64,000 nt of DNA from Miniphocaeibacter massiliensis (GCF_900232905.1 NZ_OCTQ01000002.1:310001-374000); one strand, 5' to 3'; counted from the stretch's first letter, positions 1-8,848 are shown. Program-made: numbers and translations. The notes: a model not told the origin generated them from the sequence alone.

Positions 1-162
1 GCCTACTTTATAATTTCTTCCAACTATCTTATCATTAACATATATTTTTTTATTCTTATAGCAACTTATAAATTGATTTCTTGAAATCATATTGTCTTTA
101 AAAATATCTTCTATTTTTTTTAAGTTTCCATTATTTTTTAAGTAAAAAAAGCTTTGATTCAT
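1..162 (-). CDS. Partial N-terminus of a probable RluA-family pseudouridine synthase
   Basis: An open frame runs from an ATG at 162-160 to the window edge (54 codons) behind a GAGAGG ribosome site, so the 3' part is missing. The visible residues include SRNQFISCYKNKKIYVND followed by KIVGRNYK. This resembles the S4-like RNA-binding region at the start of RluD-type enzymes, which isomerise uridines in 23S rRNA. Position supports this, because an RluA-family gene commonly lies beside NAD kinase. Here the two are divergent, with 54 bp between starts. The catalytic domain is not visible, so the family call is an inference from a short segment. Confidence 0.5.
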   Translation of the reverse strand, partial: MNQSFFYLKNNGNLKKIEDIFKDNMISRNQFISCYKNKKIYVNDKIVGRNYKVG

Positions 163-216
163 ATAAATTAACCTCTCGTTTTGGTATAATGAACTAATGA
201 ATGGAGTTGATTTAAT

Positions 217-1032
217 TTGCAACATAAAAAAATCATAAATCTTTATCCTAATAACAATCATAAATCTTTGTCTATTAGTTTACAAGTGCAAGATAAATTC
301 GAAACTAGAGGTTTTCAAGTTTCCTATGAAAATAATCCTAATGCAGATTTAAATATATGCATAGGTGGAGATGGAGCTTTTTTAAGAGCCGTACATAAAT
401 CTGATTTTTCTAATATACCATTTGTAGGTATCAATACTGGACATTTGGGATTTTATCAGGAAATTTTAATACCTAATATTGAAAATTTTATAGATGAATA
501 TTTAAAAAGCAACTATGAAATAGAAACTTTAGATTTGCTGGAAGCCAGAGTTCATTTTTCTGATGATAGTGAAGCTTTAATTTTTAATGCTTTAAATGAA
601 TTTGTAGTAAAATCTAGTGATTCTTCAATTATTCACTTGGATGTTTTAATAGATAACAATCACCTTGAGACTTTTGCTGGAGATGCACTACTAATTTCTA
701 CTCCTTCCGGCTCTACTGCTTACAATTTTTCTGCTGGTGGATCTATCTTGTATCGTTCTTTAAAAGGATACCAATTAACACCTTTAGCACCTATAAACTC
801 TAAAGCATACAGGTCATTACTAAATTCCATAGTTATCCCTAGTATGTCAACTTTAAGAGTAAAAGTTAGAAATGAAGATAGTGATAGTAATTCCACTTTA
901 ATAATAGATGGTATGAGTAATGAATACGATAATTTAAATTATATAGACTTTAAAACTTCAACTAAAAGCATTTCTAAGTTAACCTTCTATAAAGATTGGT
1001 ATTGGCTGAATATTAAAGATAAATTCTTATAA
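217..1032 (+). CDS. nadK: NAD kinase
   Basis: Phosphorylates NAD to NADP in the cytoplasm, the only route to NADP in most bacteria. The 271-residue protein has the family glycine motif GGDGAFLRA (residues 50-58, usually GGDGT), the NE pair at 127-128 in FNALNEFVV, the conserved GD at 155-156 and TPSGSTAYN at 162-170 that bind the adenine nucleotide. The start is a TTG with GGAG about 10 bases upstream; no ATG lies nearer. Length matches short Gram-positive NAD kinases. It is monocistronic and followed by a strong hairpin terminator shared with the convergent cell-wall operon. Confidence 0.95.
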   Translation: MQHKKIINLYPNNNHKSLSISLQVQDKFETRGFQVSYENNPNADLNICIGGDGAFLRAVHKSDFSNIPFVGINTGHLGFYQEILIPNIENFIDEYLKSNYEIETLDLLEARVHFSDDSEALIFNALNEFVVKSSDSSIIHLDVLIDNNHLETFAGDALLISTPSGSTAYNFSAGGSILYRSLKGYQLTPLAPINSKAYRSLLNSIVIPSMSTLRVKVRNEDSDSNSTLIIDGMSNEYDNLNYIDFKTSTKSISKLTFYKDWYWLNIKDKFL

Positions 1033-1065
1033 AAAAAGTATTGAATAAAATTCAATACTTTTTTT
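1033..1065. terminator. Bidirectional intrinsic terminator, nadK / pbp
   Basis: A 13-bp inverted repeat (AAAAAGTATTGAA and its complement) around a TAAAA loop, with T runs on both strands. It closes nadK on the plus strand and overlaps the end of the penicillin-binding protein gene on the minus strand. Confidence 0.85.
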
Positions 1066-2509
1066 ATTTTCCCAAACCCAATTCTAAAGATCTTTTAATT
1101 ATCTTTCTAGCTATTGGAGCTGCAACTTCTCCACCAGAATCTCCACTATCTTCAAGAACTACAGCAACTGCTATTGTAGGGTTTTCTGCTGGCGCAGTCG
1201 CTATGAACCAGGCATTTGTAGAATCTTTGTCTTTTCCTATTTCTGCTGTTCCTGATTTACCTGCTACGTCTACTCCCCTTATATATGCATTTCCTGAACT
1301 ATTCACCATAGATACCATATCACCTAATATTTCTTGTGCTATTTCAGGAGTTGTTACATTAGATAAAACTTTTGCTTCAGTCTTAGACTTAACCTCTTTT
1401 TCAGGAGTTCTAATTTCTTTTACTAAATATGGTTTCATCATAACTCCATTATTAGCTATTGCTGATGTAGCCATTGCCATATGAAGTGGAGTTACTACTA
1501 AGTCATCTCCTTGACCAAAAGAAGTTCTTGCTAAATTAGATTCTTCCATTCCTTTATCAATCCCATTTGTAGACTTTACTGTTCCTAGATCAAATGTAAA
1601 ATCTTTTCCAATGTAAAATTTTTCTGCAACTTCTTTTAAACTGTTAGCTCCAATTTCAACTCCTAATGTTCCAAAATAAACATTAGAAGACTTTATTATA
1701 GCTTTTTCTAAATCTGTTCTACCATTTGCTTTTCTATTTACGTTGCCAAAAGTATAACCACCTATAGTAGTTTCTCCTTCATCTTGAATAGTCATATTCT
1801 CTATTTTATCTTGATTTTCAAGTATACCTGTGGCTGTTATTATTTTAAATACTGACCCTGGAGTATATTTACCCTGAGTTGCTCTGTTCAATAGTTTTGA
1901 CTCATTGTCCTTATCTGCTATTATTTCATTCCAGTCCGCTGTAATTGTTGTTGGATCAAATATTGGATTTGATGCCATTGCGTATATTTCTCCTGTTTTA
2001 GGATTCATAGCAACTATAGATCCTTTACCTTCATCACTTAACAAATCCGTGGCTAACTCTTGTAATTCAGTATTAGTAGTTAATATTAAATCATTACCTT
2101 CTTTGTCGTCTTTTATTAATTTTTTCAAGTCTGATAAAGGTGTATCTTTTTTTATAGCCAATAGCTCATCTCTATAAGTACTTTCTAATCCAGATGTTCC
2201 ATAAGACTTTGAATTATATCCTGTTACAGGAGCATAAGTTTTACCATAAACAAATTCTCTGTAATTATTTCCATCACTTTGCCTTTTTGTACTTACTAAT
2301 ATATTTCCATCTCTATCATATATAGTCCCTCTTTTTACTTTATTTTCATCTACAGTATTTCTACTATCATATTGACTATATTGTTTATTATTTTTTAATT
2401 CTTTTGATTTTACTATTTGAAAATAAGTCATATATAAAATCAAACCAACAAAAAGAAATACAAATGCTGTAAAAACTATAAGTATCTTTTTATTATATTT
2501 TTCCATCAA
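1064..2509 (-). CDS. pbpA: Class B penicillin-binding protein (PbpA/FtsI type)
   Basis: Peptidoglycan transpeptidase anchored by one N-terminal membrane segment (about residues 9-28) with its catalytic domain outside. The active-site triad is clear: SxxK as PGSVFK (Ser219, Lys222), SSN at 274-276 and KSGT at 418-421. At 481 residues it is short for a class B enzyme; the N-terminal dimerisation region is reduced and there are no PASTA repeats. It overlaps the upstream RodA/FtsW gene by 4 bp, the usual pairing of a SEDS glycosyltransferase with its cognate transpeptidase. Whether it serves elongation or division cannot be told from sequence alone. Confidence 0.93.
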   Translation of the reverse strand: MMEKYNKKILIVFTAFVFLFVGLILYMTYFQIVKSKELKNNKQYSQYDSRNTVDENKVKRGTIYDRDGNILVSTKRQSDGNNYREFVYGKTYAPVTGYNSKSYGTSGLESTYRDELLAIKKDTPLSDLKKLIKDDKEGNDLILTTNTELQELATDLLSDEGKGSIVAMNPKTGEIYAMASNPIFDPTTITADWNEIIADKDNESKLLNRATQGKYTPGSVFKIITATGILENQDKIENMTIQDEGETTIGGYTFGNVNRKANGRTDLEKAIIKSSNVYFGTLGVEIGANSLKEVAEKFYIGKDFTFDLGTVKSTNGIDKGMEESNLARTSFGQGDDLVVTPLHMAMATSAIANNGVMMKPYLVKEIRTPEKEVKSKTEAKVLSNVTTPEIAQEILGDMVSMVNSSGNAYIRGVDVAGKSGTAEIGKDKDSTNAWFIATAPAENPTIAVAVVLEDSGDSGGEVAAPIARKIIKRSLELGLGK

Positions 2510-3810
2510 TCCACCATCTTTCCTCGTGTATCGGAAGAACTATACTGTAATATCCCCAAACATATAAAGCTGGAAATCATAGAACTACCTCCATAACTTA
2601 AGAAAGGAATAGTTATACCCGTCATAGGTATAAGTTTTAATACTCCTCCTATCATAACTATAGCTTGCGTCGCAAATAATATTGATATTCCCATAGCTAC
2701 AAATTTGAAGAAGTAATTTTGTTGCTCCATAGCTATTTTAAATCCTCTATAAACTAGAATCATAAATAACATTATAATTCCCATACCTGTAAATATTCCC
2801 ATTTCTTCTACAATTGCAGGAAATATAAAGTCTGAAGTAGCTATAGGTATTAAATCTGGTCTACCTAGTCTTAAACCTGTACCAAAGAAATCTCCTGCTG
2901 CAATAGCAAACAGAGATTGTATTATTTGATATCCTTTCCTTCCTGGATCTCCCCAAGGATCTAACCATATTGTAACTCTAGTCTGTATATGTTCAAACAT
3001 AAAATATGCAATTATAGCCCCTATCATAGCCAATAAAATATTTGCTATGATAATTTTTTTATCATAATTGAACACAAAAAGAGAGATTATATATATAGCA
3101 TAAAATATTACAGCTGACCCTAAATCTTTTTGAATAAAAAACATTCCTATTAAAATATATGAAACTATCATATACACATAATTTCTATATTTGAACTTGC
3201 TTAAAAATTTTGTGTTTACTTGAAATGAAGCTGTGAAGAAAACAAATAATATCTTAGATATTTCCGAAAGCTGAAAGCTAAATCCTCCAATTCTTATCCA
3301 GTTGTTAGCTCCATTCTTATATGTTCCAAATAGTATTGTTATTGCAAACATAGCAAAACATCCAGCAGCATAAAGAACCGTTAGATTTTCCCAACCTCTA
3401 AAAGACTTCAATATATAGTAAACAATATAAAATAATACTGTTCCACCCATATACCAAATTATTTGTTTTATACCTTCTCCTGAATTTATCCTATAAATCA
3501 TTATTATTCCGATACTAAATAGCATCGAGGCTATTAGCATTAAGTAGTTATCCCCTGTTGTTATCTTAGAAATTATCCTATTTGAAAAATTTACTACAGC
3601 CATGTAAATAATAAAAGCTAACAAACTTTTAGTCGTAAAATTTTTTCCACTTGAAACTAAAACTAGGCTAATTGTTAGTATTTGGAACCAAAATAATAAT
3701 CTAGACGGATTTTTAAGTTTTTTATCTAGCCCTTTTGAGCCAATTTTCATAAATCTTTCTTTAAGTGATATCTTCTTTTTTGCTTTGTTCTTTACTTTAC
3801 TTTTACTCAT
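2506..3810 (-). CDS. rodA: SEDS peptidoglycan glycosyltransferase, RodA/FtsW family
   Basis: A polytopic membrane protein of the SEDS family that polymerises lipid II into glycan strands with the adjacent class B PBP. Family features include the NWIRIGGFSFQLSEISKI segment, FIQKDLGSA, and the C-terminal GGVLKLIPMTGITIPFLSYG stretch. I start it at the ATG at 3810 (434 residues), not at 3822. GGTGA lies just upstream and the ATGAGTAA overlap with the FHA stop is a typical coupling arrangement. The N-terminus carries a long lysine-rich cytoplasmic tail (about 30 residues) before the first membrane span. Confidence 0.92.
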   Translation of the reverse strand: MSKSKVKNKAKKKISLKERFMKIGSKGLDKKLKNPSRLLFWFQILTISLVLVSSGKNFTTKSLLAFIIYMAVVNFSNRIISKITTGDNYLMLIASMLFSIGIIMIYRINSGEGIKQIIWYMGGTVLFYIVYYILKSFRGWENLTVLYAAGCFAMFAITILFGTYKNGANNWIRIGGFSFQLSEISKILFVFFTASFQVNTKFLSKFKYRNYVYMIVSYILIGMFFIQKDLGSAVIFYAIYIISLFVFNYDKKIIIANILLAMIGAIIAYFMFEHIQTRVTIWLDPWGDPGRKGYQIIQSLFAIAAGDFFGTGLRLGRPDLIPIATSDFIFPAIVEEMGIFTGMGIIMLFMILVYRGFKIAMEQQNYFFKFVAMGISILFATQAIVMIGGVLKLIPMTGITIPFLSYGGSSMISSFICLGILQYSSSDTRGKMVD

Positions 3811-4315
3811 CAGTATCACCATTTACAAATAAGAATTCAACTTGACCTATATCTATAATATCTTTATCTCTTAATTCAACAGCATTTTGAATTTGCTGAC
3901 CATTTATATAAGTACCATTAGCTGAATTTAAATCTTGAATAAAATAAATTCCATCTTCTTTTGTAATTCTAGCGTGTCGTTTTGAAATAAACCTATCCTT
4001 TAAAACTATGTCATTTTGGTCAGTTCTACCTATAGTGGTATTATTACCTATAAAATAATGTTCTTGTGTTTTAAATGGCAATTTTTCCTTCCTATTAATA
4101 AGTTTTAAATATGTATCTGCTACATAATTCATATTATTAATACCTTTTATGTCCAAATAAATCATTTTTATGATATTAAAAATAAAATAATATATTATAA
4201 TTACAAATACATACTTGAAAATCATCCCCAGTAATTGGTATAATGTTAGGTTTTCTGTTAGCTGAAAAGAAAAAATACCTTCCAACACATCTATAATTAA
4301 TTCAAATAATTTCAT
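3803..4315 (-). CDS. Membrane-anchored FHA domain protein
   Basis: 170 residues: an amphipathic N-terminus, one strong membrane segment (about residues 34-52), and a C-terminal forkhead-associated domain with IGRTDQND, SKRHAR and NSANGTYINGQ, the loops that bind phosphothreonine. The start at 4315 has GGGAGA five to six bases upstream; the ATG at 4327 lacks a ribosome site. First gene of FHA-RodA-PBP, an order reminiscent of the actinobacterial FhaB-RodA-PbpA cluster, where a Ser/Thr kinase phosphorylates partners. No kinase or phosphatase gene is in this window. Role inferred: recruiting phosphorylated cell-wall proteins to the synthase pair. Confidence 0.85.
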   Translation of the reverse strand: MKLFELIIDVLEGIFSFQLTENLTLYQLLGMIFKYVFVIIIYYFIFNIIKMIYLDIKGINNMNYVADTYLKLINRKEKLPFKTQEHYFIGNNTTIGRTDQNDIVLKDRFISKRHARITKEDGIYFIQDLNSANGTYINGQQIQNAVELRDKDIIDIGQVEFLFVNGDTDE

Positions 4316-4411
4316 ACTATCTCCCATAAATTTTGATATTACTATTTTACATTAAAATTATCATTTTTCATATAACATAGCTAAATTGTAATAATTTTTT
4401 AAACATTATAA

Positions 4412-4437
4412 AAGAGTATATCATATGATATACTCTT
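4412..4437 (-). terminator. Terminator after xpt
   Basis: A perfect 26-base palindrome (arm AAGAGTATATCAT) sits at the xpt stop codon, followed on the minus strand by TTATAATG. The U tract is short, so termination may be partial. Confidence 0.6.
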
Positions 4438-5005
4438 ATACGAAATTTACTATTCCATTGTCAAAATTTTTTATTCTAGCCAAAGATTCTAATTTATAAC
4501 CTTGTTCTCTAATTATCTTTCCACCATCTTGGAATGCTTTTTCTATTAAAATTCCTATTCCCTCAACTGTAGCACCTGCTTGCTCACACAGACTAATTAA
4601 GCCTTCTATTGCTTTTCCATTTGCTAAAAAATCATCAATTATTAAAATTCTTTCACCTTTTTCAAGAAAATCTTTAGCAACCATTATGTCATAATTTATA
4701 TCTTTTGTATAACTATATACCTGTGCTTTATAAACATTATCTCCTAATGTTTTGGATACTGTCTTTTTAGCAAATACAACTGGTGTTTCAAACTTTACTC
4801 CACAAGCAAAAGCTATACCTATTCCCGATACTTCTAAAGTAAGAATTTTATCAATTTTTTTATCTTTAAATCTTTCGTAAAATTCATCAGCTAACTCTGT
4901 AAATAACTGAGGATCTATCATATGATTAATAAATCTGTCTACTTTTAAAATATTTTCCGGAAGAACTGTTCCCTCTTCTAAAATCTTTTTTTCTAATGGA
5001 TTCAA
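4436..5005 (-). CDS. xpt: Xanthine phosphoribosyltransferase
   Basis: Converts xanthine and PRPP to XMP in purine salvage. The PRPP-binding loop LIIDDFLANGKA is at about 121-132 and the N-terminal ILKVDRFINHMIDP is typical of Xpt. I place the start at a TTG at 5005 (189 residues, close to the 194 of the Bacillus enzyme), because GAGGAG lies seven bases upstream. An upstream in-frame ATG at 5053 would overlap the preceding gene, lacks a ribosome site and adds 16 unconserved residues. Last gene of a run starting at 8456. No purine riboswitch is visible just upstream, unlike many xpt genes. Confidence 0.92.
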   Translation of the reverse strand: MNPLEKKILEEGTVLPENILKVDRFINHMIDPQLFTELADEFYERFKDKKIDKILTLEVSGIGIAFACGVKFETPVVFAKKTVSKTLGDNVYKAQVYSYTKDINYDIMVAKDFLEKGERILIIDDFLANGKAIEGLISLCEQAGATVEGIGILIEKAFQDGGKIIREQGYKLESLARIKNFDNGIVNFV

Positions 5006-5036
5006 TATTACACTCCTCTTTATATTAATTTTATTT

Positions 5037-6119
5037 TTATTTATATGCTTCAAGTTTCTTTAATTGATCTTCTGTAAATTCATATGTATCTTCCATTGAA
5101 GTTACTATTTCTGAAATTTCTTCCTTTGAAAATGTTTTATCTTTTATATAACCATCTAATTCATTTGTAATTTCTGTGAATTCTTTATCTTCCATTTTTA
5201 AATCTTCCATAGCACCATCTGATGAATCTTCAATTAAAGTTTCTGCTTCTTCCATTGTCATAATATCATCTTTACTTGGAGCTTTAAATTCATCTTTACT
5301 ATTTGAGTGTTTCATTTCCATTTTCAATGAAATTGTCTGTACATCTTCTTCTTTATTGTCCACACCCATCTTCATGTAAATTTCTGATGTCTTTTTGCTT
5401 TTATTTATTCCTATATTCAATTCAAAAATATCTATAACATCAAAATCCGATTCTTCAATCTCCGGATAGTCTGGATAAACTTCTATAATATATTTTTCTA
5501 ATTTTTTAATTATTTTTATTATATCTTCTTTTTCAAATTTACAAGTTAATGTTCCATCTTTTTTTGAAAACTTAGATTTATCCATTTTTTCAATGTATTC
5601 TTCAACAACTTGTTCAATTTTTTTTGTATTTTCTTCTATCTTGTCCTTGTTTTCTAAGTCTTCTTCTGATAGTTCTGATAAATCTATGTATTTACCTTTT
5701 AATGAATCACTTAATTCACCATTTTCATTTTCCATACTCATAGATGAATACATTATATCTGTAATTGCAGTAACATAATTTGCTGACATGTATATCTTGT
5801 CTTTGTCTGTAATAACTTCAAAAGGAATTTCAACGCCCAATGCATTTATATTCATATTCATCTTAGCTGAAGTATCATCTTTAGTTAAAACATTTCCCGA
5901 TATACTGACATCTTTCAACTGTGTTACCATTGCATTCATGCTAATATTGTTTTTTGCATTCTTACTTAACTCAATATCATCTATTGACATTTTATATTCT
6001 GCAAAATTATATTCTTGAATAGATTTCATAGATTTCAAAAATTTATTTTGCACACCACATCCTACTGTTGTAATAGCTATCATAGTTACCATCAGCAGCA
6101 TAGTTATTTTCTTTTTCAT
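5037..6119 (-). CDS. Putative lipoprotein of unknown function
   Basis: 360 residues from the ATG at 6119, which follows an AGGGGTG ribosome site; an upstream TTG at 6152 is less likely. The N-terminus is a lipoprotein signal (MKKK, hydrophobic stretch, lipobox TVGC), so it should be tethered to the outer face of the membrane. The rest is acidic and rich in Lys, Glu, Ser and Met, with repeated MNMNINALG- and KMEMKHS-like beta-strand patterns resembling the DUF6612/LppX-type lipoproteins of Firmicutes. That is a fold-level impression only. It lies between pgcA and xpt in the same direction. Confidence 0.7.
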   Translation of the reverse strand: MKKKITMLLMVTMIAITTVGCGVQNKFLKSMKSIQEYNFAEYKMSIDDIELSKNAKNNISMNAMVTQLKDVSISGNVLTKDDTSAKMNMNINALGVEIPFEVITDKDKIYMSANYVTAITDIMYSSMSMENENGELSDSLKGKYIDLSELSEEDLENKDKIEENTKKIEQVVEEYIEKMDKSKFSKKDGTLTCKFEKEDIIKIIKKLEKYIIEVYPDYPEIEESDFDVIDIFELNIGINKSKKTSEIYMKMGVDNKEEDVQTISLKMEMKHSNSKDEFKAPSKDDIMTMEEAETLIEDSSDGAMEDLKMEDKEFTEITNELDGYIKDKTFSKEEISEIVTSMEDTYEFTEDQLKKLEAYK

Positions 6120-6135
6120 ATACACACCCCTAATA

Positions 6136-7830
6136 TTATTTAATATTATCAAATTTTGCTTTTATAGCACTTGCTGTGATTTCTATATTATCCCTTACTT
6201 CTTTTTTTGTAAAGCCAATTGTGTAAATGTATGTTTTAATTTTAGGCTCTGTGCCAGAGGGTCTTAGTGCATACCAAGAACCATCATCATAATAGAATTT
6301 TAGAACATTTGACTTTCCCATATTTTTAATATCTTTTAAGAAATCCTCTACTTTTACTAGCTTTTTATATCCAATTTTTTCTATTGGACTTTCTCTAAAC
6401 TCTTCCATTATCATTTTTATCCTACATTGTCCTTCTAGTCCTTCAAGCACAATAGAATTTAATTGTTCATCATAATATCCATACTCATTATATAATTCTT
6501 CCAAAATATCTAATAAACTTTTATTTTGATTTTTATAGTATCCAACCATTTCTACAATAATCATTGCAGTGCTTACAGCATCTTTATCTCTTACAAAAGT
6601 TCCATAATTAAATCCTATGCTTTCTTCAAATCCAAATATAAAAGTTTTGTCTCCAGTAATATCATATTCATTTGCTTTTGCTTCAATATTCTTGAAACCA
6701 GTTAAAGTCTCTACCATTTCTATATCATATTTTTCTGCAATTTTACTTCCTAAATCTCCTGTTACTATAGACTTAACTATAACTCCATTTTTAGGCAAAT
6801 TGTTTTTAGTACTTCTTGTTGATAAAATATAGTTTATTAAAAGAGCTCCTATCTTGTTGCCATTTAAAAAAACATATTCTCCTTTTACATCCCTGACTTC
6901 AACAGCTATCCTGTCAGCATCTGGATCTGTAGCTATTAAAATATCTGCTTTCACTTTTCTCCCAAGATCTATTGCATATTTAAAAGCTTTAGGATCTTCT
7001 GGATTAGGATAACCAACTGTTTCAAAATCCGAGTCTGGTAATTCTTGTTCTTTAACAACATAAACATTATTAAAATCTCTCTCCTTTAAAATCCTACTAA
7101 CAAATTTATTTCCTGTACCATTTAATGGTGAATATACAACACTTATATTTTTATCTACTTTTTCATCTTCTATACTTAATGTCAAAATATCTTTTATATA
7201 TGCATCATCCAACTTCTCACCAAAATATTCTACTACTCCAATTTCAAAAGCTTCTTCTAGGTTCATGGTTTTTATACTAGAAAATTTTTCTACTTTATCT
7301 ATATTTCCTATTATTTCTTCTGCTATATTATCTAGTATTTGTGAACCTTCTTTCCAATATGCTTTGTAACCATTATATTCTTTAGGATTATGACTAGCCG
7401 TAATCATTATTCCCGAAATAGCTTTGAAATATCTAATAGCATAAGATAATACTGGTGTTGGTCTTATTCTGTCTGATAAATAAACTTTTATACCATTTCC
7501 TGCAAGTACACTTGCTGCCACCTCTGCAAATTCTTTCGAAAAATATCTTACATCATAAGAAATTACGACTCCTTTTTCTCTAGCTTCTTTTCCCCTAGAT
7601 AATATGGTATAAGCAAGCCCTTGAGTAGTTTTAGCTACAATATATTTATTCATTCTATTTGTTCCTACTCCAATTTTACCTCTAAGACCTGCAGTACCAA
7701 ATTCTAATGATTTATAAAATCTATCCCTTATTTCTTCATCATTATTTTTTATACTTAATATTTCCTCTTTAGTTGGGTTATCAAAAAAATCATTTTTTAA
7801 CCATTCTTCATATACTTCTCTATATCCCAT
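6136..7830 (-). CDS. pgcA: Phosphoglucomutase / phosphomannomutase
   Basis: Interconverts hexose 1- and 6-phosphates (alpha-D-phosphohexomutase family), supplying glucose 1-phosphate for wall glycans. 564 residues, as in the long Firmicute PgcA class. Motifs in order: catalytic phosphoserine loop TASHNPKEYNGYK (Ser146), metal-binding DPDADR at 302-307, sugar-binding GFEESIG near 398, and phosphate-binding RPSGTEPK near 530. AGGAGA precedes the ATG. It follows the C39-like gene by 8 bp, suggesting one transcript. Confidence 0.95.
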   Translation of the reverse strand: MGYREVYEEWLKNDFFDNPTKEEILSIKNNDEEIRDRFYKSLEFGTAGLRGKIGVGTNRMNKYIVAKTTQGLAYTILSRGKEAREKGVVISYDVRYFSKEFAEVAASVLAGNGIKVYLSDRIRPTPVLSYAIRYFKAISGIMITASHNPKEYNGYKAYWKEGSQILDNIAEEIIGNIDKVEKFSSIKTMNLEEAFEIGVVEYFGEKLDDAYIKDILTLSIEDEKVDKNISVVYSPLNGTGNKFVSRILKERDFNNVYVVKEQELPDSDFETVGYPNPEDPKAFKYAIDLGRKVKADILIATDPDADRIAVEVRDVKGEYVFLNGNKIGALLINYILSTRSTKNNLPKNGVIVKSIVTGDLGSKIAEKYDIEMVETLTGFKNIEAKANEYDITGDKTFIFGFEESIGFNYGTFVRDKDAVSTAMIIVEMVGYYKNQNKSLLDILEELYNEYGYYDEQLNSIVLEGLEGQCRIKMIMEEFRESPIEKIGYKKLVKVEDFLKDIKNMGKSNVLKFYYDDGSWYALRPSGTEPKIKTYIYTIGFTKKEVRDNIEITASAIKAKFDNIK

Positions 7831-7838
7831 TATTTCTC

Positions 7839-8456
7839 CTATTTATAATAAATTAATCCTTTATATAAAGATTTACTGTTTATCCATTCATTTAAATCAT
7901 ATATTCTTTTCTCTCCATAATTTAGAACTGTGACTTCCAATTTGCCATTATCATATCTTCTAATTTCTGTTATGCAAACCCATCTGTTTTTTAATTCTTC
8001 TATTTTAGAATTCCAAGTCATCATCAAAACAGGATTATTAGAAAATAATCCACTTTTTATATATTCAAAAGCGGACTCGCTATTCCATTTCCAGTAATTT
8101 TTCATCAAATGCATTTTTTTACCCTTTATATTTGTGAACTTTCTTATACCTCTATTCATTTGATATACAGTAAATATTCCAAGGGGTGTAACTCGAATAC
8201 ATTTTTGTAAATATGTCGCAAATTCCATATAATTTTCATAATTTAATTCTTTATCAAATAGCATATTATACTCTTTGTTAACCTTAGAAATATATATTAA
8301 CATATTTGCTGCAGCAATTAACCCACTACCTTTTTCGGCTAAATAATGACTTTTATTGTATTCATTAAACCATTTTTCATTTCCACCAATGGATGAACCA
8401 TTAAATTGAAGTATTTGTTCAAAATCTTTTAATTCATGTTTTTCAATAATTTTCAT
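7839..8456 (-). CDS. C39-like protein lacking the catalytic cysteine (unknown function)
   Basis: 205 residues without signal peptide or membrane segment. I do not recognise a named family. The segment GSGLIAAANMLIYIS (about 43-57) lines up with the catalytic helix of papain-like C39 proteins (GCAPTSLSMML in the peptidase at 63.4 kb), but Ser44 sits where Cys is expected. The late strand NRWVCITEI resembles the usual HWVxITG strand with the His replaced. If the comparison holds, this is an inactive pseudo-peptidase. It is 8 bp upstream of pgcA. The ribosome site is weak. Confidence 0.6.
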   Translation of the reverse strand: MKIIEKHELKDFEQILQFNGSSIGGNEKWFNEYNKSHYLAEKGSGLIAAANMLIYISKVNKEYNMLFDKELNYENYMEFATYLQKCIRVTPLGIFTVYQMNRGIRKFTNIKGKKMHLMKNYWKWNSESAFEYIKSGLFSNNPVLMMTWNSKIEELKNRWVCITEIRRYDNGKLEVTVLNYGEKRIYDLNEWINSKSLYKGLIYYK

Positions 8457-8569
8457 AATTCTATTCTCTACTTTAATTAAAGTTTATAATTTTTATTCTT
8501 ATATTTTAATTGATTATATCATAATATTTTTCAACTAAATTATATTAATAATTTTATCTTAAGATTAAC

Positions 8570-8598
8570 TTGACAATTCTTACTTTATTTATTATTAT
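8570..8598 (+). promoter_or_regulatory. Promoter of the T-box / amino-acid transporter operon
   Basis: TTGACA (8570-8575), 17-base spacer, TATTAT (8593-8598). The expected transcript start near 8605 lies ten bases before T-box Stem I. Confidence 0.7.
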
Positions 8599-8604
8599 AG
8601 TTTC

Positions 8605-8833
8605 AATAATTTACTATGAACTAGGTTTTTATGATTTTTTTATTTTAGCGAGTTGAAAATGGTGAAAGTCAACATAAAATACCATAAAATTAGGACTAGG
8701 GAGTTCATATTGCAAGTATATTACAAGTAATATGCGTTAGCCGCGTTAAGGTTTGAGTGGATATTTTATATCAATTAGAGTGGCACCGCGGAATTTTCGT
8801 CTCTTTTCTTTTATGGAAAGGGACTTTTTATTT
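8605..8833 (+). promoter_or_regulatory. T-box riboswitch leader
   Basis: Senses uncharged tRNA and opens an attenuator. The base of Stem I is the repeat TATGAACT (8615-8622) with AGTTCATA (8702-8709). The distal part GTTGAAAATGGTGAAAGTCAAC (parts at 8652-8673) carries the GGTG apical motif. A second hairpin follows near 8716-8732. The T-box signature GAGTGGCACCGCGGAA is at 8778-8793, with AGAG pairing to CTCT as antiterminator. The competing terminator is GTCTCTTTTC with GAAAGGGAC and a T run (8799-8833). I could not assign the specifier codon by eye, so the amino acid sensed is open. Confidence 0.88.
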
Positions 8834-8848
8834 TATTTAGGAGGAATT

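Noticed and set aside
1041-1484. Plus-strand ORF opposite the PBP gene (and similar ORFs at 28040-28405, 31539-31931, 49063-49746, 47339-47659)
   Set aside because: Each lies wholly inside a well-supported gene on the other strand, has low-complexity Ser/Phe/Leu-rich translation typical of antisense frames in AT-rich DNA, and lacks a family match or ribosome site.
4328-4411. Possible small RNA or ORF between the FHA gene and xpt
   Set aside because: No promoter, structure or ORF beyond the xpt terminator; simple AT-rich spacer.
5006-5053. Longer xpt start at 5053
   Set aside because: No ribosome site, overlaps the previous gene, and the extra residues are not Xpt-like; GAGGAG fits the TTG at 5005.
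8753-8848. N-terminal extension of the amino-acid binding protein
   Set aside because: It would translate the T-box antiterminator and terminator; the ATG at 8849 has AGGAGG and begins a normal lipoprotein signal.
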